A stretch of DNA of 64,000 nt from Litchfieldia sinesaloumensis (GTDB lineage: Bacteria; Bacillota; Bacilli; Bacillales; Bacillaceae_L): positions 4,285,823 through 4,349,822 of the forward strand of contig NZ_LT732529.1 of the NCBI RefSeq assembly GCF_900156865.1, written 5' to 3'. Made by a program: the position numbers and the translations under genes. Under the pieces are notes generated by a model. That model saw only the letters and a list, made by a program, of their open reading frames with translations. It was not told where the DNA came from and did not search any database. This document shows positions 25,653 to 34,693 of the stretch, one piece after another (position 1 is the stretch's first letter; every line of letters begins with the position of its first letter).

Positions 25653-27080
25653 TCAAGACACGATCTCAAATACTGTCCCTTTATTATAATCAGTTACTTT
25701 CATCGAGCCATGAGTTCCTAGATATAACCTCGTTTGGTTAAGGTTTGTTCCTAAGCTAACGAAATATGCGGATTGAGACCCGAAGTCATAGACGGTGTCT
25801 ATAAGTTGGTAGTTATTTGATTTACCTCCAGTTCGCGCTCGAGTATATGCTAAAGCTCCTTTAACTGAGGGTTGCGATTCATCCTTACGGGCAAAATCAG
25901 TAAATACGACACTTCCTGATAAGGCTGGGATTTGGTTTCCCATATAGACTTGCACTCCTGTAAGCGCAGTTCCTTTAAATGTATTGGTACGAGGATCCTG
26001 ATGGTAATAACTTGTAAGAGGGTGAATCCGGCGCACTAAAGTTTCAATTGCTTCTTGATAAAAGGCAATCGACTTTTCATCCAAATCCTCATTTGTATTA
26101 CAATTCTTTATTATCGTTGTTGGCAAATCACCTTCCCATCCTCTCCAACCTAGGTTAATAAACCCATCTTGGTCTGTTGGAGACAAATCCGGTGTTCCTG
26201 GAAGAACAATGGATCTGTTCCTGTGATCCACGAGCTGAGTAACAGGAATAGGTTTGTAGTGGACAAATGAAAAGATGGATTCGACTAGTTCCTGTCCGAC
26301 ATTCCCGACATATTTTATAAACTGATTTTGATATCTTTGATAGGTTATTCCGAGTATATTTCGAACTCCTTTGGCTGTAACGGTAAGTGTTTCCTGAATT
26401 CTAACAGGCAGTTCATTGAAACGCGAGACAACTGGTGGATTATTCATTGTGTTTTTATTTACATCAATCTCAATAATCTTCCCACATATCTCCATTGCAT
26501 CCTGACTTAAATTGAATGGGTCATAGCCTGAACCACCATCACCAGTGGTTAGTACAAGTTTCCCTGTTTCAGGTGAAAATTGTAAGCTGTTTACGCCATT
26601 ATGGTTTGAAAAGGGTCTTCTAAGATTAAGGATCGTTCTTCGTTTTTGCGGTTGGCCGTTAGTTTGTAAAATCCATTCCTCAACCGTATCGATATGGTCA
26701 TATTGGGTATCTCGATTTGTCCACTTTAGTGATAATGTTTTTGGATCGCAGGGGTCAGGAGTATACGACTTAGGAAGAGCACCTGGACCTTGTGTTCCAG
26801 CTACAGAATAATGAAGGTAAAACAAGCCGTTATTATTAAATTGGGGGTGAAACGCTAGTCCTAACAATCCTCGTTCGTCATATCCACCGAGTTCAATAAT
26901 GCGAGAGCGGATATCTAAAAAAGTCCTTATCTCTCCGTTACCTACGAAGAAAATCTCTCCCACCTGTGTTGCAATAAATAGTCTTTCCATGGAATCTCCA
27001 GGAAGTAAGGCTGTTTTCAATACGGTGGGTAAATTTAACCTATTTACAATAGGGTGTAATCGAACCTTAAGTTGTGTCAA
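25653..27080 (-). CDS. PQQ-dependent sugar dehydrogenase-like beta-propeller protein (GSDH)
   Basis: A 475-residue protein of the glucose/sorbosone dehydrogenase family. Propeller-type motifs include RLFIATQVGEIFFVG, DERGLLGLAFHPQF, NNNGLFYLHYS, NHNGVNSLQFSPETGKLVLTTGDGG, NLGWRGWEGDLP and GSVVFTDFARKD. Most relatives are exported and many bind PQQ; here no signal peptide or lipobox is seen at the N-terminus (MTQLKVRLHPIVNRL). It may therefore be intracellular or start elsewhere. TTG/GTG alternatives upstream were not convincing. It is divergent from a small membrane protein gene. Enzyme activity should not be assumed because some homologues lack PQQ. Confidence 0.75.
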   Translation of the reverse strand: MTQLKVRLHPIVNRLNLPTVLKTALLPGDSMERLFIATQVGEIFFVGNGEIRTFLDIRSRIIELGGYDERGLLGLAFHPQFNNNGLFYLHYSVAGTQGPGALPKSYTPDPCDPKTLSLKWTNRDTQYDHIDTVEEWILQTNGQPQKRRTILNLRRPFSNHNGVNSLQFSPETGKLVLTTGDGGSGYDPFNLSQDAMEICGKIIEIDVNKNTMNNPPVVSRFNELPVRIQETLTVTAKGVRNILGITYQRYQNQFIKYVGNVGQELVESIFSFVHYKPIPVTQLVDHRNRSIVLPGTPDLSPTDQDGFINLGWRGWEGDLPTTIIKNCNTNEDLDEKSIAFYQEAIETLVRRIHPLTSYYHQDPRTNTFKGTALTGVQVYMGNQIPALSGSVVFTDFARKDESQPSVKGALAYTRARTGGKSNNYQLIDTVYDFGSQSAYFVSLGTNLNQTRLYLGTHGSMKVTDYNKGTVFEIVS

Positions 27081-27189
27081 ACAGTTTACCCTCTTTCTAC
27101 TGGTGTCTTTTTATCAGAATATGAATAGTAATGAACTATTAGTACTCAATGGGGGTCTGCCTTTAGGACCTATTAGGGAGCGATGTCAG

Positions 27190-27774
27190 ATGCAGTCGTT
27201 ACGAAAAAAAGTAAAATCGATTGTATGGGGAGAAGATATCTACCCAACAATTGAAGGATACTCTAAGACAACAAAACTTATTATTGGAGCATTACTAGGT
27301 TCATTAACTGTCATTTTACAATCAGCTGGAATTTTTGCAGGGTTAGGTTATGTACTAAGCATGATGAGTACTGGACCGCTAGTAGTGGCGTGTCTTCTGT
27401 CGCTCAAAATTGGTGTGATGACTTATTTAGTAACTTCATTATTATTGGTATTCATTCAGCCAACTGAGCTCTTGGTTTTCCTTTTTACTACAGGACTATT
27501 AGGCTTAAGTTTAGGTATTGGACTGACTTATTTTAAGAAAAGAATGTATGTGGTTTTATTTGCGGCGCTATGTTTGACAATAGGGATTTGTACGCTCCTA
27601 TATGGGTTTAAATTTGCAGTTTTAGGATCGTCGGTATCAGTTCAAATAAATGGCAAACTTATTCTCGGGACATTCCTTTTTTCTTTACTGTATAGCTGGA
27701 TATGGCAGAAGATAAGCAGATCGCTCATTAAAATCTTAAACAAAATACCTAATTCACGACGGGGGGAGAAGTAG
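27190..27774 (+). CDS. Predicted integral membrane protein, unrecognised
   Basis: A 194-residue protein of unknown function. A soluble start (MQSLRKKVKSIVWGEDIYPTIEGYSKTTK) is followed by about five hydrophobic helices: LIIGALLGSLTVILQSAG, a Gly/Ser-rich second segment with SMMSTGPLVVA, LLVFIQPTELLVFLF, GLLGLSLGIG and a C-terminal pair ending in a basic tail (KILNKIPNSRRGEK). The size and the Gly-rich first helices recall the S-component/DUF2232 type of small transporters, but I cannot assign it. The ATG at 27190 follows AGGGAG; the open frame extends further upstream into the antisense of the GSDH gene, which is not credible. WrbA follows after 98 bases. Confidence 0.6.
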   Translation: MQSLRKKVKSIVWGEDIYPTIEGYSKTTKLIIGALLGSLTVILQSAGIFAGLGYVLSMMSTGPLVVACLLSLKIGVMTYLVTSLLLVFIQPTELLVFLFTTGLLGLSLGIGLTYFKKRMYVVLFAALCLTIGICTLLYGFKFAVLGSSVSVQINGKLILGTFLFSLLYSWIWQKISRSLIKILNKIPNSRRGEK

Positions 27775-27872
27775 AAAACAGTCCCTTCTGCATATAAACA
27801 ATTAATTAAAGTCATAATAGAATTGGTAAGATTTGAAAAACTACATTTCAAAGAAAGAAGGAGAATACGACA

Positions 27873-28484
27873 GTGTCAAATGTAAAACTAGCGGTCATTT
27901 TCTACAGCATGGGTGGTACAAATTATCAGTTATCGAAATGGGCAGAAGAAGGGGCGAAAGAAGCAGGTGCTGAGGTTAAAGTATTAAAGGTTCAAGAATT
28001 AGCACCAGAATCTGTAATTGAGTCAAATGAGGCTTGGAAAGCAACTGTCGAAGCAACAAAAGATGTGCCTGTGGTTACTTCTGAAGATATTGAATGGGCA
28101 GATGCAATTATTTTCAGTGTACCGACTCGTTTCGGGAATATGCCTTCTCAAATGAAGCAGTTCCTAGATACTCAAGGTGGACTTTGGGCGACAGGTAAAA
28201 CAGTTAATAAAGTTGTAAGTGCAATGACTTCTGCTCAAAATCCACATGGTGGACAAGAAGCAACAATTCTATCATTATACACTAGCATGATGCACTGGGG
28301 CGCGATTATAGCTACTCCTGGTTATACGGATCCAATTATATTTGGTGCGGGTGGGAATCCTTACGGTACAAGCGTAACAGTAGGTCAGGATGGAAAAATG
28401 ATTGAAGATGTACAAGCAGCGGTTAAGCATCAGGCAAAGCGAACTGTCACTGTTGCAGAGTGGGTTAAAAAAGGAAATCAATAA
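27873..28484 (+). CDS. wrbA: NAD(P)H:quinone oxidoreductase, WrbA type
   Basis: A 203-residue flavodoxin-like protein that reduces quinones by two electrons. GTG start at 27873 follows AAGAAGGAGAA. FMN phosphate loop YSMGGTNYQLSKWAEEGAKEAG is at the N-terminus; ADAIIFSVPTRFGNMPSQMKQFLDTQGGLWATG is the WrbA signature for the flavin ring; SAQNPHGGQEATILSLYTSMMHWGAIIATPGYTDP completes the site. It fits with AzoR and CatR/CatE as a third quinone-handling enzyme in this window, though not linked to them. Terminator follows directly. Confidence 0.92.
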   Translation: MSNVKLAVIFYSMGGTNYQLSKWAEEGAKEAGAEVKVLKVQELAPESVIESNEAWKATVEATKDVPVVTSEDIEWADAIIFSVPTRFGNMPSQMKQFLDTQGGLWATGKTVNKVVSAMTSAQNPHGGQEATILSLYTSMMHWGAIIATPGYTDPIIFGAGGNPYGTSVTVGQDGKMIEDVQAAVKHQAKRTVTVAEWVKKGNQ

Positions 28485-28491
28485 AAGTCAA

Positions 28492-28522
28492 AGCCAACCG
28501 AAAATTTCGGTTGGCTATTTTT
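28492..28522 (+). terminator. Terminator of wrbA
   Basis: AGCCAACCGAAA / TTTCGGTTGGCT perfect stem, then ATTTTTTG. Confidence 0.9.
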
Positions 28523-28667
28523 TGTTTTATGGAGAAATTGTTTGGTTTATAAAATTTAAATTAAGAAAGTCAACCGAATGTTAAAGATTGTAAAAATACG
28601 GTAAAAGGGCTTTTTTGAGCCGAAAATTGTGGTTAAATGGGAATGTAATTTAGAGAGGAGGCTACGC

Positions 28668-29789
28668 ATGAGTCAGGTCGAGTTGATTAACATCTCCAAA
28701 TCATACGATAAGCAAAAGGATGTTTTAAATGAAATCAATGTTTCCATTAAGGAAGGGGAGTTCTTTGTACTTGTTGGTCCATCTGGATCTGGGAAGAGCA
28801 CGTTGCTCAGGATGATAGCGGGACTTGAAGAAATCTCCGGAGGGATACTGAAGATAAATAATGAAGCGGTCAATCATCTTCCGCCGAAAAATCGAGATTT
28901 ATCGATGGTCTTTCAAAATTACGCGTTATATCCGCATTTAACTGTTGAACAGAATATCCTGTTTGGTTTAAAAGCAAGAAAGGTCGATAAAAAGGAACAG
29001 CAAAAAAGGCTAACTGAAGCAGCAGAAATGTTAGGCTTAAGCGAACTATTGAAACGTAAACCAAGAGAGCTTTCTGGTGGTCAAAGACAACGTGTTGCAC
29101 TTGGGCGGTCGGTTGTAAGTCATGCACCACTATGTTTAATGGATGAGCCATTATCGAATCTAGACGCCAAACTTCGTGCAAACATGCGAGTTCAAATACG
29201 GAGACTGCAAAAGAGTTTAGGGTTAACAATGATCTATGTAACGCATGATCAAGTTGAAGCCATGACGATGGGTGACCGTATTATGGTACTTAATGAAGGG
29301 AAAATTCAACAAGTCGGTAAACCAATTACCTTATATAATGAACCGGAGAATTTATTTGTTGCTTCCTTCATCGGCTCTCCAAAGATGAATCTAGGTAAGG
29401 CTGTTTTTACAGAAGATAGTTCACAACTTGTCATTGAAAATCAAATACATATCACAATCGACCCAATAATGGTCAAGGATCTACCTAGGAATCGAAATCT
29501 CGTTGTGGGTATTCGTCCCGAGCATTTGATGCCGGGTTTTGAAAAAGAAAATCATATTACATACTTAGAAGCTGTAAATGTTGAGCAATTAGGAAATGAA
29601 ACATCGATTGCGTTTGATATTGGTTCAGAATTATGGACAGCAAAATGGCCAGGACAGTGGAGAATCCAATACGGGCAAAGAGTTCCTGTGCAAATTGCGC
29701 CAGAACATATTTTGTTTTTTGATGGGGATACAGGCAATTTACTTAAATCTGCGAATATCGGAAAAAGACAAGAGGTTGTCGCGATATGA
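28668..29789 (+). CDS. ugpC: Glycerol-3-phosphate-type ABC transporter, ATP-binding subunit
   Basis: A 373-residue ATPase of the MalK/UgpC group: Walker A GPSGSGKST, Q-loop VFQNYALYPHLT, signature LSGGQ, Walker B CLMDEPLSNLDAK and switch His (YVTHDQVEA), then a C-terminal OB-type regulatory domain (about 240-370). GAGAGGAGG selects the ATG at 28668. First gene of a five-gene operon (ATPase, two permeases, binding protein, glycerophosphodiesterase) with ATGA overlaps. The terminal diesterase gene argues for glycerol-3-phosphate and glycerophosphodiesters as substrates; other CUT1 sugars cannot be excluded. No clear Pho box was found upstream. Confidence 0.85.
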   Translation: MSQVELINISKSYDKQKDVLNEINVSIKEGEFFVLVGPSGSGKSTLLRMIAGLEEISGGILKINNEAVNHLPPKNRDLSMVFQNYALYPHLTVEQNILFGLKARKVDKKEQQKRLTEAAEMLGLSELLKRKPRELSGGQRQRVALGRSVVSHAPLCLMDEPLSNLDAKLRANMRVQIRRLQKSLGLTMIYVTHDQVEAMTMGDRIMVLNEGKIQQVGKPITLYNEPENLFVASFIGSPKMNLGKAVFTEDSSQLVIENQIHITIDPIMVKDLPRNRNLVVGIRPEHLMPGFEKENHITYLEAVNVEQLGNETSIAFDIGSELWTAKWPGQWRIQYGQRVPVQIAPEHILFFDGDTGNLLKSANIGKRQEVVAI

Positions 29790-30727
29790 GTGTGATTAGC
29801 CCGGTCATTGAAAATAAATCCATAGAATTTCAATTTGAAAGAGCTAAAAAGCAAAAACGGATTGCAAGCTTACTAAAAGGAATTCTTTTCTTATTACCTT
29901 CTATTATACTGTTTAGTGTTTTTCTGTTTTATCCGTTGTTTAAGACGTTGTATTTGAGTTTTTTTCTGACTGATGCAAAAGGAGCTACAACGGTATTTGT
30001 TGGACTAGAAAACTATCTGTATATGTTTTCGGACCCGATATTTATAAAAAGTTTTAAAAATACGTTTCTATTTGTACTCTATACGGTTCCGGCAACAGTT
30101 GTCGTCAGCTTGTTTTTAGCTGTTATTTCGAATGAAAAACTAAAAGGGATTGGCTTTTTTCGAACCATTTTTACTTCCACTATGGGGATATCAGTTGCAG
30201 CTGCATCTGTGTTTTGGCTGTATCTATTCAACCCGACAATGGGGTTATTAAACCAAGTATTGAACATGTTTGGGGTAGAATCAATCGGCTGGCTTACTGA
30301 TCCAAAGTGGGCAATGATTGCCATCGCCATAACGACCATATGGATGAATATTGGCTTCACCTTTTTAATATTATTAGGCGGATTACAATCGATTGATACT
30401 TCTTTATATGAAAGTGCGGATATTGAGGGATCAGGTTATTTTTATAAGTTTAGAAGAATTACAGTTCCTATGCTTTCGCCCACCTTGTTTTTTGTCATTA
30501 CGGTGTCTATTATCAACTCGTTCCAAACGTTTGGACAAATCGATATCTTAACACAGGGCGGACCAGCAAATGAAACCAATCTTATCGTGTACTCCATATA
30601 CCGAGAAGCATTTGTGAACTATCAGTTTGGTTCAGCTAGTGCCCAGGCCATTGTGTTATTCATCCTTATATTACTGATGACTGCACTGCAATTTAAGCTA
30701 GGCGAGAGGAGGGTTCACTATCAATGA
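29786..30727 (+). CDS. ugpA: ABC transporter permease (UgpA-like)
   Basis: A 313-residue CUT1-family permease with six membrane segments and the EAA loop ESADIEGSGYFYKFRRITVPML in the cytoplasmic region. Starts inside the ATPase gene through a 4-base ATGA overlap, so translation is coupled. The first gene end of the next permease overlaps the same way. Role: one half of the transmembrane channel for glycerol-3-phosphate or a related substrate. Confidence 0.85.
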   Translation: MSVISPVIENKSIEFQFERAKKQKRIASLLKGILFLLPSIILFSVFLFYPLFKTLYLSFFLTDAKGATTVFVGLENYLYMFSDPIFIKSFKNTFLFVLYTVPATVVVSLFLAVISNEKLKGIGFFRTIFTSTMGISVAAASVFWLYLFNPTMGLLNQVLNMFGVESIGWLTDPKWAMIAIAITTIWMNIGFTFLILLGGLQSIDTSLYESADIEGSGYFYKFRRITVPMLSPTLFFVITVSIINSFQTFGQIDILTQGGPANETNLIVYSIYREAFVNYQFGSASAQAIVLFILILLMTALQFKLGERRVHYQ

Positions 30728-31539
30728 TTTTGCCATTGGGGAGAAAGCTAATCTTCTATCTTTTATTGATACTATCAGCACTTCTTATTGCTGGACCTGC
30801 TGTAATGGCGATTGTAATGAGTTTTATGACAAACCAAGATATCTTAACTGCCAGTATGCCAAGTACTTTAACAGTGGACAACTACATAGCTGCTTTTGAA
30901 CGATTTCCGTTAATTCAATTTTTGATTAATAGTTTTGTAGTTTCTGTTTTGATTATGCTTGGACAACTTGCTTTATCAAGTCTAGCAGCCTATGCTTTTG
31001 TATTTTTAGAATTTAAAGGTAGAGACCTACTCTTTTATTTGTTTATCGCAACCATGATGGTTCCCTTTGAGGCTTCCATCATTCCAAACTTTCATATTAT
31101 CCGTGATCTAGGCTGGATTGATAGTTACGCAGGATTAACAATTCCATTCTTTGCAACAACCTTTGGAACTTTTTTGTTAAGACAAAACTTCAAGCAGATA
31201 CCAAAAGAGTTAAGAGAAGCAAGCCAAATTGCTGGTATTGGTGATTTTAAATTTTTCTTAACAGTGGTTTTGCCTGTGTCAAAGACAAGTTTAGTGACAT
31301 TGGGGATTTACGGATTTTTAACATCGTGGAACATGTATCTATGGCCACTACTAGCAACTACTAACGATACGGTTCGGACGATACAAATTGGTCTGAAGCA
31401 ATTGCAAACACAGGAACAATTAAACGAATGGGGTGTCATTATGGCAGGCGCTGTTATTGTCATCATCCCAACATTAATTTTGCTTTTCCTCGGACAGAAG
31501 AAGTTACAAACAGGTTTAACAGAGGGTGCTGTGAAATAA
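30724..31539 (+). CDS. ugpE: ABC transporter permease (UgpE-like)
   Basis: A 271-residue CUT1-family permease, second half of the channel. Six hydrophobic segments and the EAA loop REASQIAGIGDFKFFLTVVLP. ATGA overlap with the preceding permease; AGGAGG (30707-30712) precedes the ATG. Ends 45 bases before the binding-protein gene. Confidence 0.85.
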   Translation: MILPLGRKLIFYLLLILSALLIAGPAVMAIVMSFMTNQDILTASMPSTLTVDNYIAAFERFPLIQFLINSFVVSVLIMLGQLALSSLAAYAFVFLEFKGRDLLFYLFIATMMVPFEASIIPNFHIIRDLGWIDSYAGLTIPFFATTFGTFLLRQNFKQIPKELREASQIAGIGDFKFFLTVVLPVSKTSLVTLGIYGFLTSWNMYLWPLLATTNDTVRTIQIGLKQLQTQEQLNEWGVIMAGAVIVIIPTLILLFLGQKKLQTGLTEGAVK

Positions 31540-31583
31540 CAAATCTCTCGAATCCAATAACTTTTTAAAAAGGAGAATTTAGA

Positions 31584-32954
31584 ATGAAAAAAATCATGAT
31601 GTTCCTTGCGTTAGGTTTGGTTTTACTATTGGCAGCATGTGCTGGAGGAGAAGCTACAGCTGGAGATAGCTCCACAAAAACGGGGTCAGAAAAAAGTGAA
31701 TCAGGTTCAGAGGAGAAAAATGAGCCACAGGTTGTGACATTCTGGCATTCTATGGGTGGAGCGGGTCAGGAAGCGTTAGATGGTATTGTTGCAGACTTCA
31801 ATAGCTCTCAAGAAGAAATCCAAGTAAATGCAGAATACCAAGGTACATATGATGAATCATTAACAAAATTCAATGCCGTTGCAGGTACTGATAGTGCACC
31901 AACGATGATTCAAACGTTTGAAATTGGTACGATGTCTATGATCAATAGTGGGAATATCGTTCCAATCCAGGAATTAATTGATGCAGATGGGTATGACATG
32001 AGTGGATTAGAGGAAAACATTATTAATTACTATTCATTAGATGGAAAGTTTTACTCAATGCCATTTAACTCCTCAACACCTGTTATGTACTATAACAAAG
32101 ATGCATTTGAAGCAGCTGGTTTAGATCCAGAAGCTCCTCCGGCAACATATGAAGAAGTTGAAGCTGCAGGTAAAGCAATTGTTGAAAATAATTCTGAAAT
32201 GAAAGGTTTTGCATTACAAGCATATGGTTGGTTATGGGAGCAGTTATTAGCAAACCAAGGTGCATTGCTTCTAAATAATGATAATGGCCGTTCTGACACT
32301 CCGACTGAGATTGGTTGGACTGAAGAAGAAGGAAAATCCATCTTTGAATGGGTAAAACGTATGGTAGATGACGGTACATTTGCGAACTATGGAACAAATG
32401 GAGATAACATGGTTGCTGGATTCTTAGCAGGTGATGTAGCAATGTTCTTACAATCCTCAGCAAGTGCAAGAAATGTAATTGATAATGCTCCGTTTGAAGT
32501 AGGGATTGCTTTCTTACCACATCCGGAAAACAAAGAACGAGAAGGGGTAGTCATTGGAGGTGCGAGCCTTTGGATGATTGATGAAAAACCTGAGGCAGAA
32601 ACAAAAGCAGCTTGGGAATTCATGAAGTATTTACAGACTCCTGAAGTTCAAGCAAAATGGCATGTTGGTACAGGGTATTTCGCGATTAACCCAGATGCTT
32701 ATGAGCAACAAACAGTAATTGATGCACATGCAGAAAAACCACAATTAAAAGTAACAGTCGAACAATTACAAGCAACGAAATCATCATTTGCGACACAAGG
32801 TGCACTAATGGATATGCTTCCACAAGGAAGAAAAGTAATGGAAACAGCCCTAGAATCCGTATATAACGGCGGAGATATCGACGAAGCCTACAACACGGCA
32901 GTTGACCAATTCAACAAAGCTATCGAACAAGCAAACAAAGCCAGAGCAAACTAA
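31584..32954 (+). CDS. ugpB: Sugar/glycerol-3-phosphate ABC substrate-binding lipoprotein (UgpB-like)
   Basis: A 456-residue extracellular binding protein. Signal peptide ends in a lipobox (LLLAACAGG, Cys about 19), followed by a Ser/Glu-rich tether (about 20-47) and a periplasmic-binding fold: VVTFWHSMGGAGQEALDGIV, PFNSSTPVMYYNKDAFEAAGLDP, IGGASLWMI and KAAWEFMKYLQTPEVQAKWH. The FWHSM start of the fold and the GGASLW motif are typical of UgpB relatives. AAAGGAG precedes the ATG. The protein captures the substrate for UgpAEC. AAAGTAATGGAAACAGCC-type C-terminal helices complete the fold. Confidence 0.85.
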   Translation: MKKIMMFLALGLVLLLAACAGGEATAGDSSTKTGSEKSESGSEEKNEPQVVTFWHSMGGAGQEALDGIVADFNSSQEEIQVNAEYQGTYDESLTKFNAVAGTDSAPTMIQTFEIGTMSMINSGNIVPIQELIDADGYDMSGLEENIINYYSLDGKFYSMPFNSSTPVMYYNKDAFEAAGLDPEAPPATYEEVEAAGKAIVENNSEMKGFALQAYGWLWEQLLANQGALLLNNDNGRSDTPTEIGWTEEEGKSIFEWVKRMVDDGTFANYGTNGDNMVAGFLAGDVAMFLQSSASARNVIDNAPFEVGIAFLPHPENKEREGVVIGGASLWMIDEKPEAETKAAWEFMKYLQTPEVQAKWHVGTGYFAINPDAYEQQTVIDAHAEKPQLKVTVEQLQATKSSFATQGALMDMLPQGRKVMETALESVYNGGDIDEAYNTAVDQFNKAIEQANKARAN

Positions 32955-32957
32955 GTG

Positions 32958-32996
32958 AAATGGGACACGGGGACAGGTACCGTGTCCTACCATTTT
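32958..32996 (+). repeat. Hairpin of the GGGACACGG dispersed family, between ugpB and the phosphodiesterase
   Basis: AAATGG / CCATTT outside and GGACACGG / CCGTGTCC inside, loop GGACAGGTA. The TTTT after the stem may let it act as a partial terminator that lowers expression of the last gene. Confidence 0.6.
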
Positions 32997-33070
32997 CTGA
33001 CAAAAACTATCCAATTGGGTCGGAGGGGATTCTCCCTCGTCCTTATTCAAATTTGAAGGGAAGGGTTTTG

Positions 33071-33916
33071 ATGACGAAAATTTATGGACATCGTGGTGCA
33101 AAAGGTATCTATCCTGAAAACACATTGCTTAGTTTAAAAAAGGCAATTGAGCAAGGTGTTGATGGTTTAGAAATTGATGTTCATCTTACAAAAGATGGAG
33201 AAGTGGTAGTGATTCACGATGAAACACTTGAGCGGACGACAACTGGCTCCGGCTGGATCAAAGATTTAACGCTAGCAGAAATTAAGCAATACAGTGCAGG
33301 AAAAAGGTTTGCTCATTTTGAAAAATATGAGAAAGAGTGGGACAATGAACAGGTTCCGACGCTTGAGGAGGTACTAGAATTAATCTCACCTTACCAAGTT
33401 GAGCTAAATATAGAGCTAAAAACCTATTCAGTACCATATGAAGGGATAGAAGAGAAGGTTCTAAAAATAGTAGACCAACATGCAAAAGAGCTGAAAGTGA
33501 ACTACTCGTCCTTTCATTTGCCTACAATCTTGCGAATAAAGAAGCTAGATTCAAGTGCTAACATCGCGTTGCTATTGAATGACGGTGTATCTCTTCCACA
33601 CGATTATCTCGAGGAATTGGATCTGGAAGCCTTTCATTTAAACAAAACCATTCTATTGCCTAAAGTTGAATTGTTTCAGCAGTTACTGGAATTTGACAAA
33701 CATCTTCCAATCGAAGTAATCACCTACCTTAACAACCGAATCAATGAAGATTATGTAGATTGTCTTCATGGACTCTATGATAAAGTAAGGGTTTGGACGG
33801 TCAATGAACCACATGAGATTGAAAAAATATTGAAGTTACAAGTCAATGCCATAATCACTGATTATCCAGATTTAGCAATACGTATTAAAGAAGAGCAACT
33901 GAAGGTTAAAGCGTAG
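33071..33916 (+). CDS. ugpQ: Glycerophosphodiester phosphodiesterase
   Basis: A 281-residue cytoplasmic GDPD enzyme that splits glycerophosphodiesters into sn-glycerol-3-phosphate and an alcohol. Motifs: YGHRGAKGIYPENTL (catalytic HRG..PENT), LEIDVHLTKDGEVVVIHDETLERTT (EID metal ligands and catalytic His) and NIELKTY. The C-terminal VRVWTVNEPHEIEKIL closes the TIM barrel. GAAGGGAAGGG precedes the ATG at 33071; an in-frame ATG at 32960 would run through the hairpin and is rejected. As last gene of the ugp operon it explains the transporter: imported diesters are hydrolysed here. Separate from ugpB by 116 bases. Confidence 0.9.
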   Translation: MTKIYGHRGAKGIYPENTLLSLKKAIEQGVDGLEIDVHLTKDGEVVVIHDETLERTTTGSGWIKDLTLAEIKQYSAGKRFAHFEKYEKEWDNEQVPTLEEVLELISPYQVELNIELKTYSVPYEGIEEKVLKIVDQHAKELKVNYSSFHLPTILRIKKLDSSANIALLLNDGVSLPHDYLEELDLEAFHLNKTILLPKVELFQQLLEFDKHLPIEVITYLNNRINEDYVDCLHGLYDKVRVWTVNEPHEIEKILKLQVNAIITDYPDLAIRIKEEQLKVKA

Positions 33917-33942
33917 GTACACGGGGAAAGGTCCAGTGTACC
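33916..33942. repeat. Hairpin GGTACAC / GTGTACC
   Basis: Seven-base arms around GGGGAAAGGTCCA, just at the stop codon of the phosphodiesterase gene. Related in wording to the hairpins at 8043, 24991 and 32958. Confidence 0.5.
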
Positions 33943-33987
33943 ACTATAATGGTGAAGAGGGAAAAGGAGATGTCCCTCTGGTCCAGT

Positions 33988-34018
33988 AAAAATGGCCATG
34001 GGTCAATGCCCATGGCCA
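33988..34018 (-). terminator. Terminator of the VTC/DUF4956 operon
   Basis: TGGCCATGGG / CCCATGGCCA, 6-base loop; on the minus strand the stem is followed by TTTTTA. It may also stop the ugp transcript. Confidence 0.85.
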
Positions 34019-34023
34019 ATGCT

Positions 34024-34692
34024 TTAATTTTTCGATTGTAAATATGAGAGTGAAACCTTTAAGTTCGCATTCCTTTCGCGAATGGCATTAAGTAAATCGT
34101 GATCCTTTGTCGATATTTTGTTACGGATTGCAAATGTATATAAGATCATCGTACCTAGATTTGTTGTTTCAACTTGACGTAGTACATTATACTCCGTATA
34201 TTTGTCTAAAATATCGTTAAATAAATCCTCATAATTTAAGTTCTCAGGTACTGTTATTTTTAAGATTTGAGTATCCTTACCTCTTCCATAATCAAATTTG
34301 TACAATAAAAACAACACTAAACACGAGAAAACAGTTAAAACAATAGCTAAGCTAATTTGATAAAGTCCTGCCGTCATTCCAACACAAAGTCCGAAGAAGA
34401 TATAGGCAATATCCTTTGCATCTGTTACTGCGCTTCGGAAACGAATGAGGGAAAAAATCGCGAATAATCCGAATGCGACTCCTGCATTATTACTAACCAC
34501 ATTCATTACGACTGATACAACTACACTCATGATAATAATTGTGTGTACAAACGATTGTGAATAACGTTCACCTTGAAAGGTTAACTGATACACTTTTGTA
34601 ATCGCCAGGCTAAGAATTGCTGCAGTAGCCATCGCAAACATAGTCATGAGAATTGAAGATTCTGTTCCTTGCCCATTAAATAATACATCCAT
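34024..34692 (-). CDS. DUF4956 membrane protein
   Basis: A 222-residue protein with four hydrophobic helices in the N-terminal two thirds (about 12-30, 45-65, 70-95, 102-130) and a soluble C-terminal part (KITVPENLNYEDLFNDILDKY...). The conserved stretch NAGVAFGLFAIFSLIRFRSAVTDAKDIAYIFFGL is the DUF4956 core. The family is found next to VTC-domain polyphosphate polymerases, as here, where the VTC gene ends two bases upstream. It may form a membrane platform or channel for the polymerase; that is inference. Confidence 0.85.
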   Translation of the reverse strand: MDVLFNGQGTESSILMTMFAMATAAILSLAITKVYQLTFQGERYSQSFVHTIIIMSVVVSVVMNVVSNNAGVAFGLFAIFSLIRFRSAVTDAKDIAYIFFGLCVGMTAGLYQISLAIVLTVFSCLVLFLLYKFDYGRGKDTQILKITVPENLNYEDLFNDILDKYTEYNVLRQVETTNLGTMILYTFAIRNKISTKDHDLLNAIRERNANLKVSLSYLQSKN

Positions 34693-34693
34693 T

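Noticed and set aside
26899..27189. N-terminal extension of the membrane protein gene
   Set aside because: It would be antisense to the start of the GSDH gene and lacks a ribosome site; AGGGAG before 27190 marks the start.
28530..28667. Pho box upstream of the ugp operon
   Set aside because: No pair of TTAACA-like repeats with 5-base spacing could be made out.
32960..33070. Longer start of the glycerophosphodiesterase
   Set aside because: The stretch translates an intergenic hairpin and resembles no GDPD N-terminus; GAAGGGAAGGG before 33071 fits.
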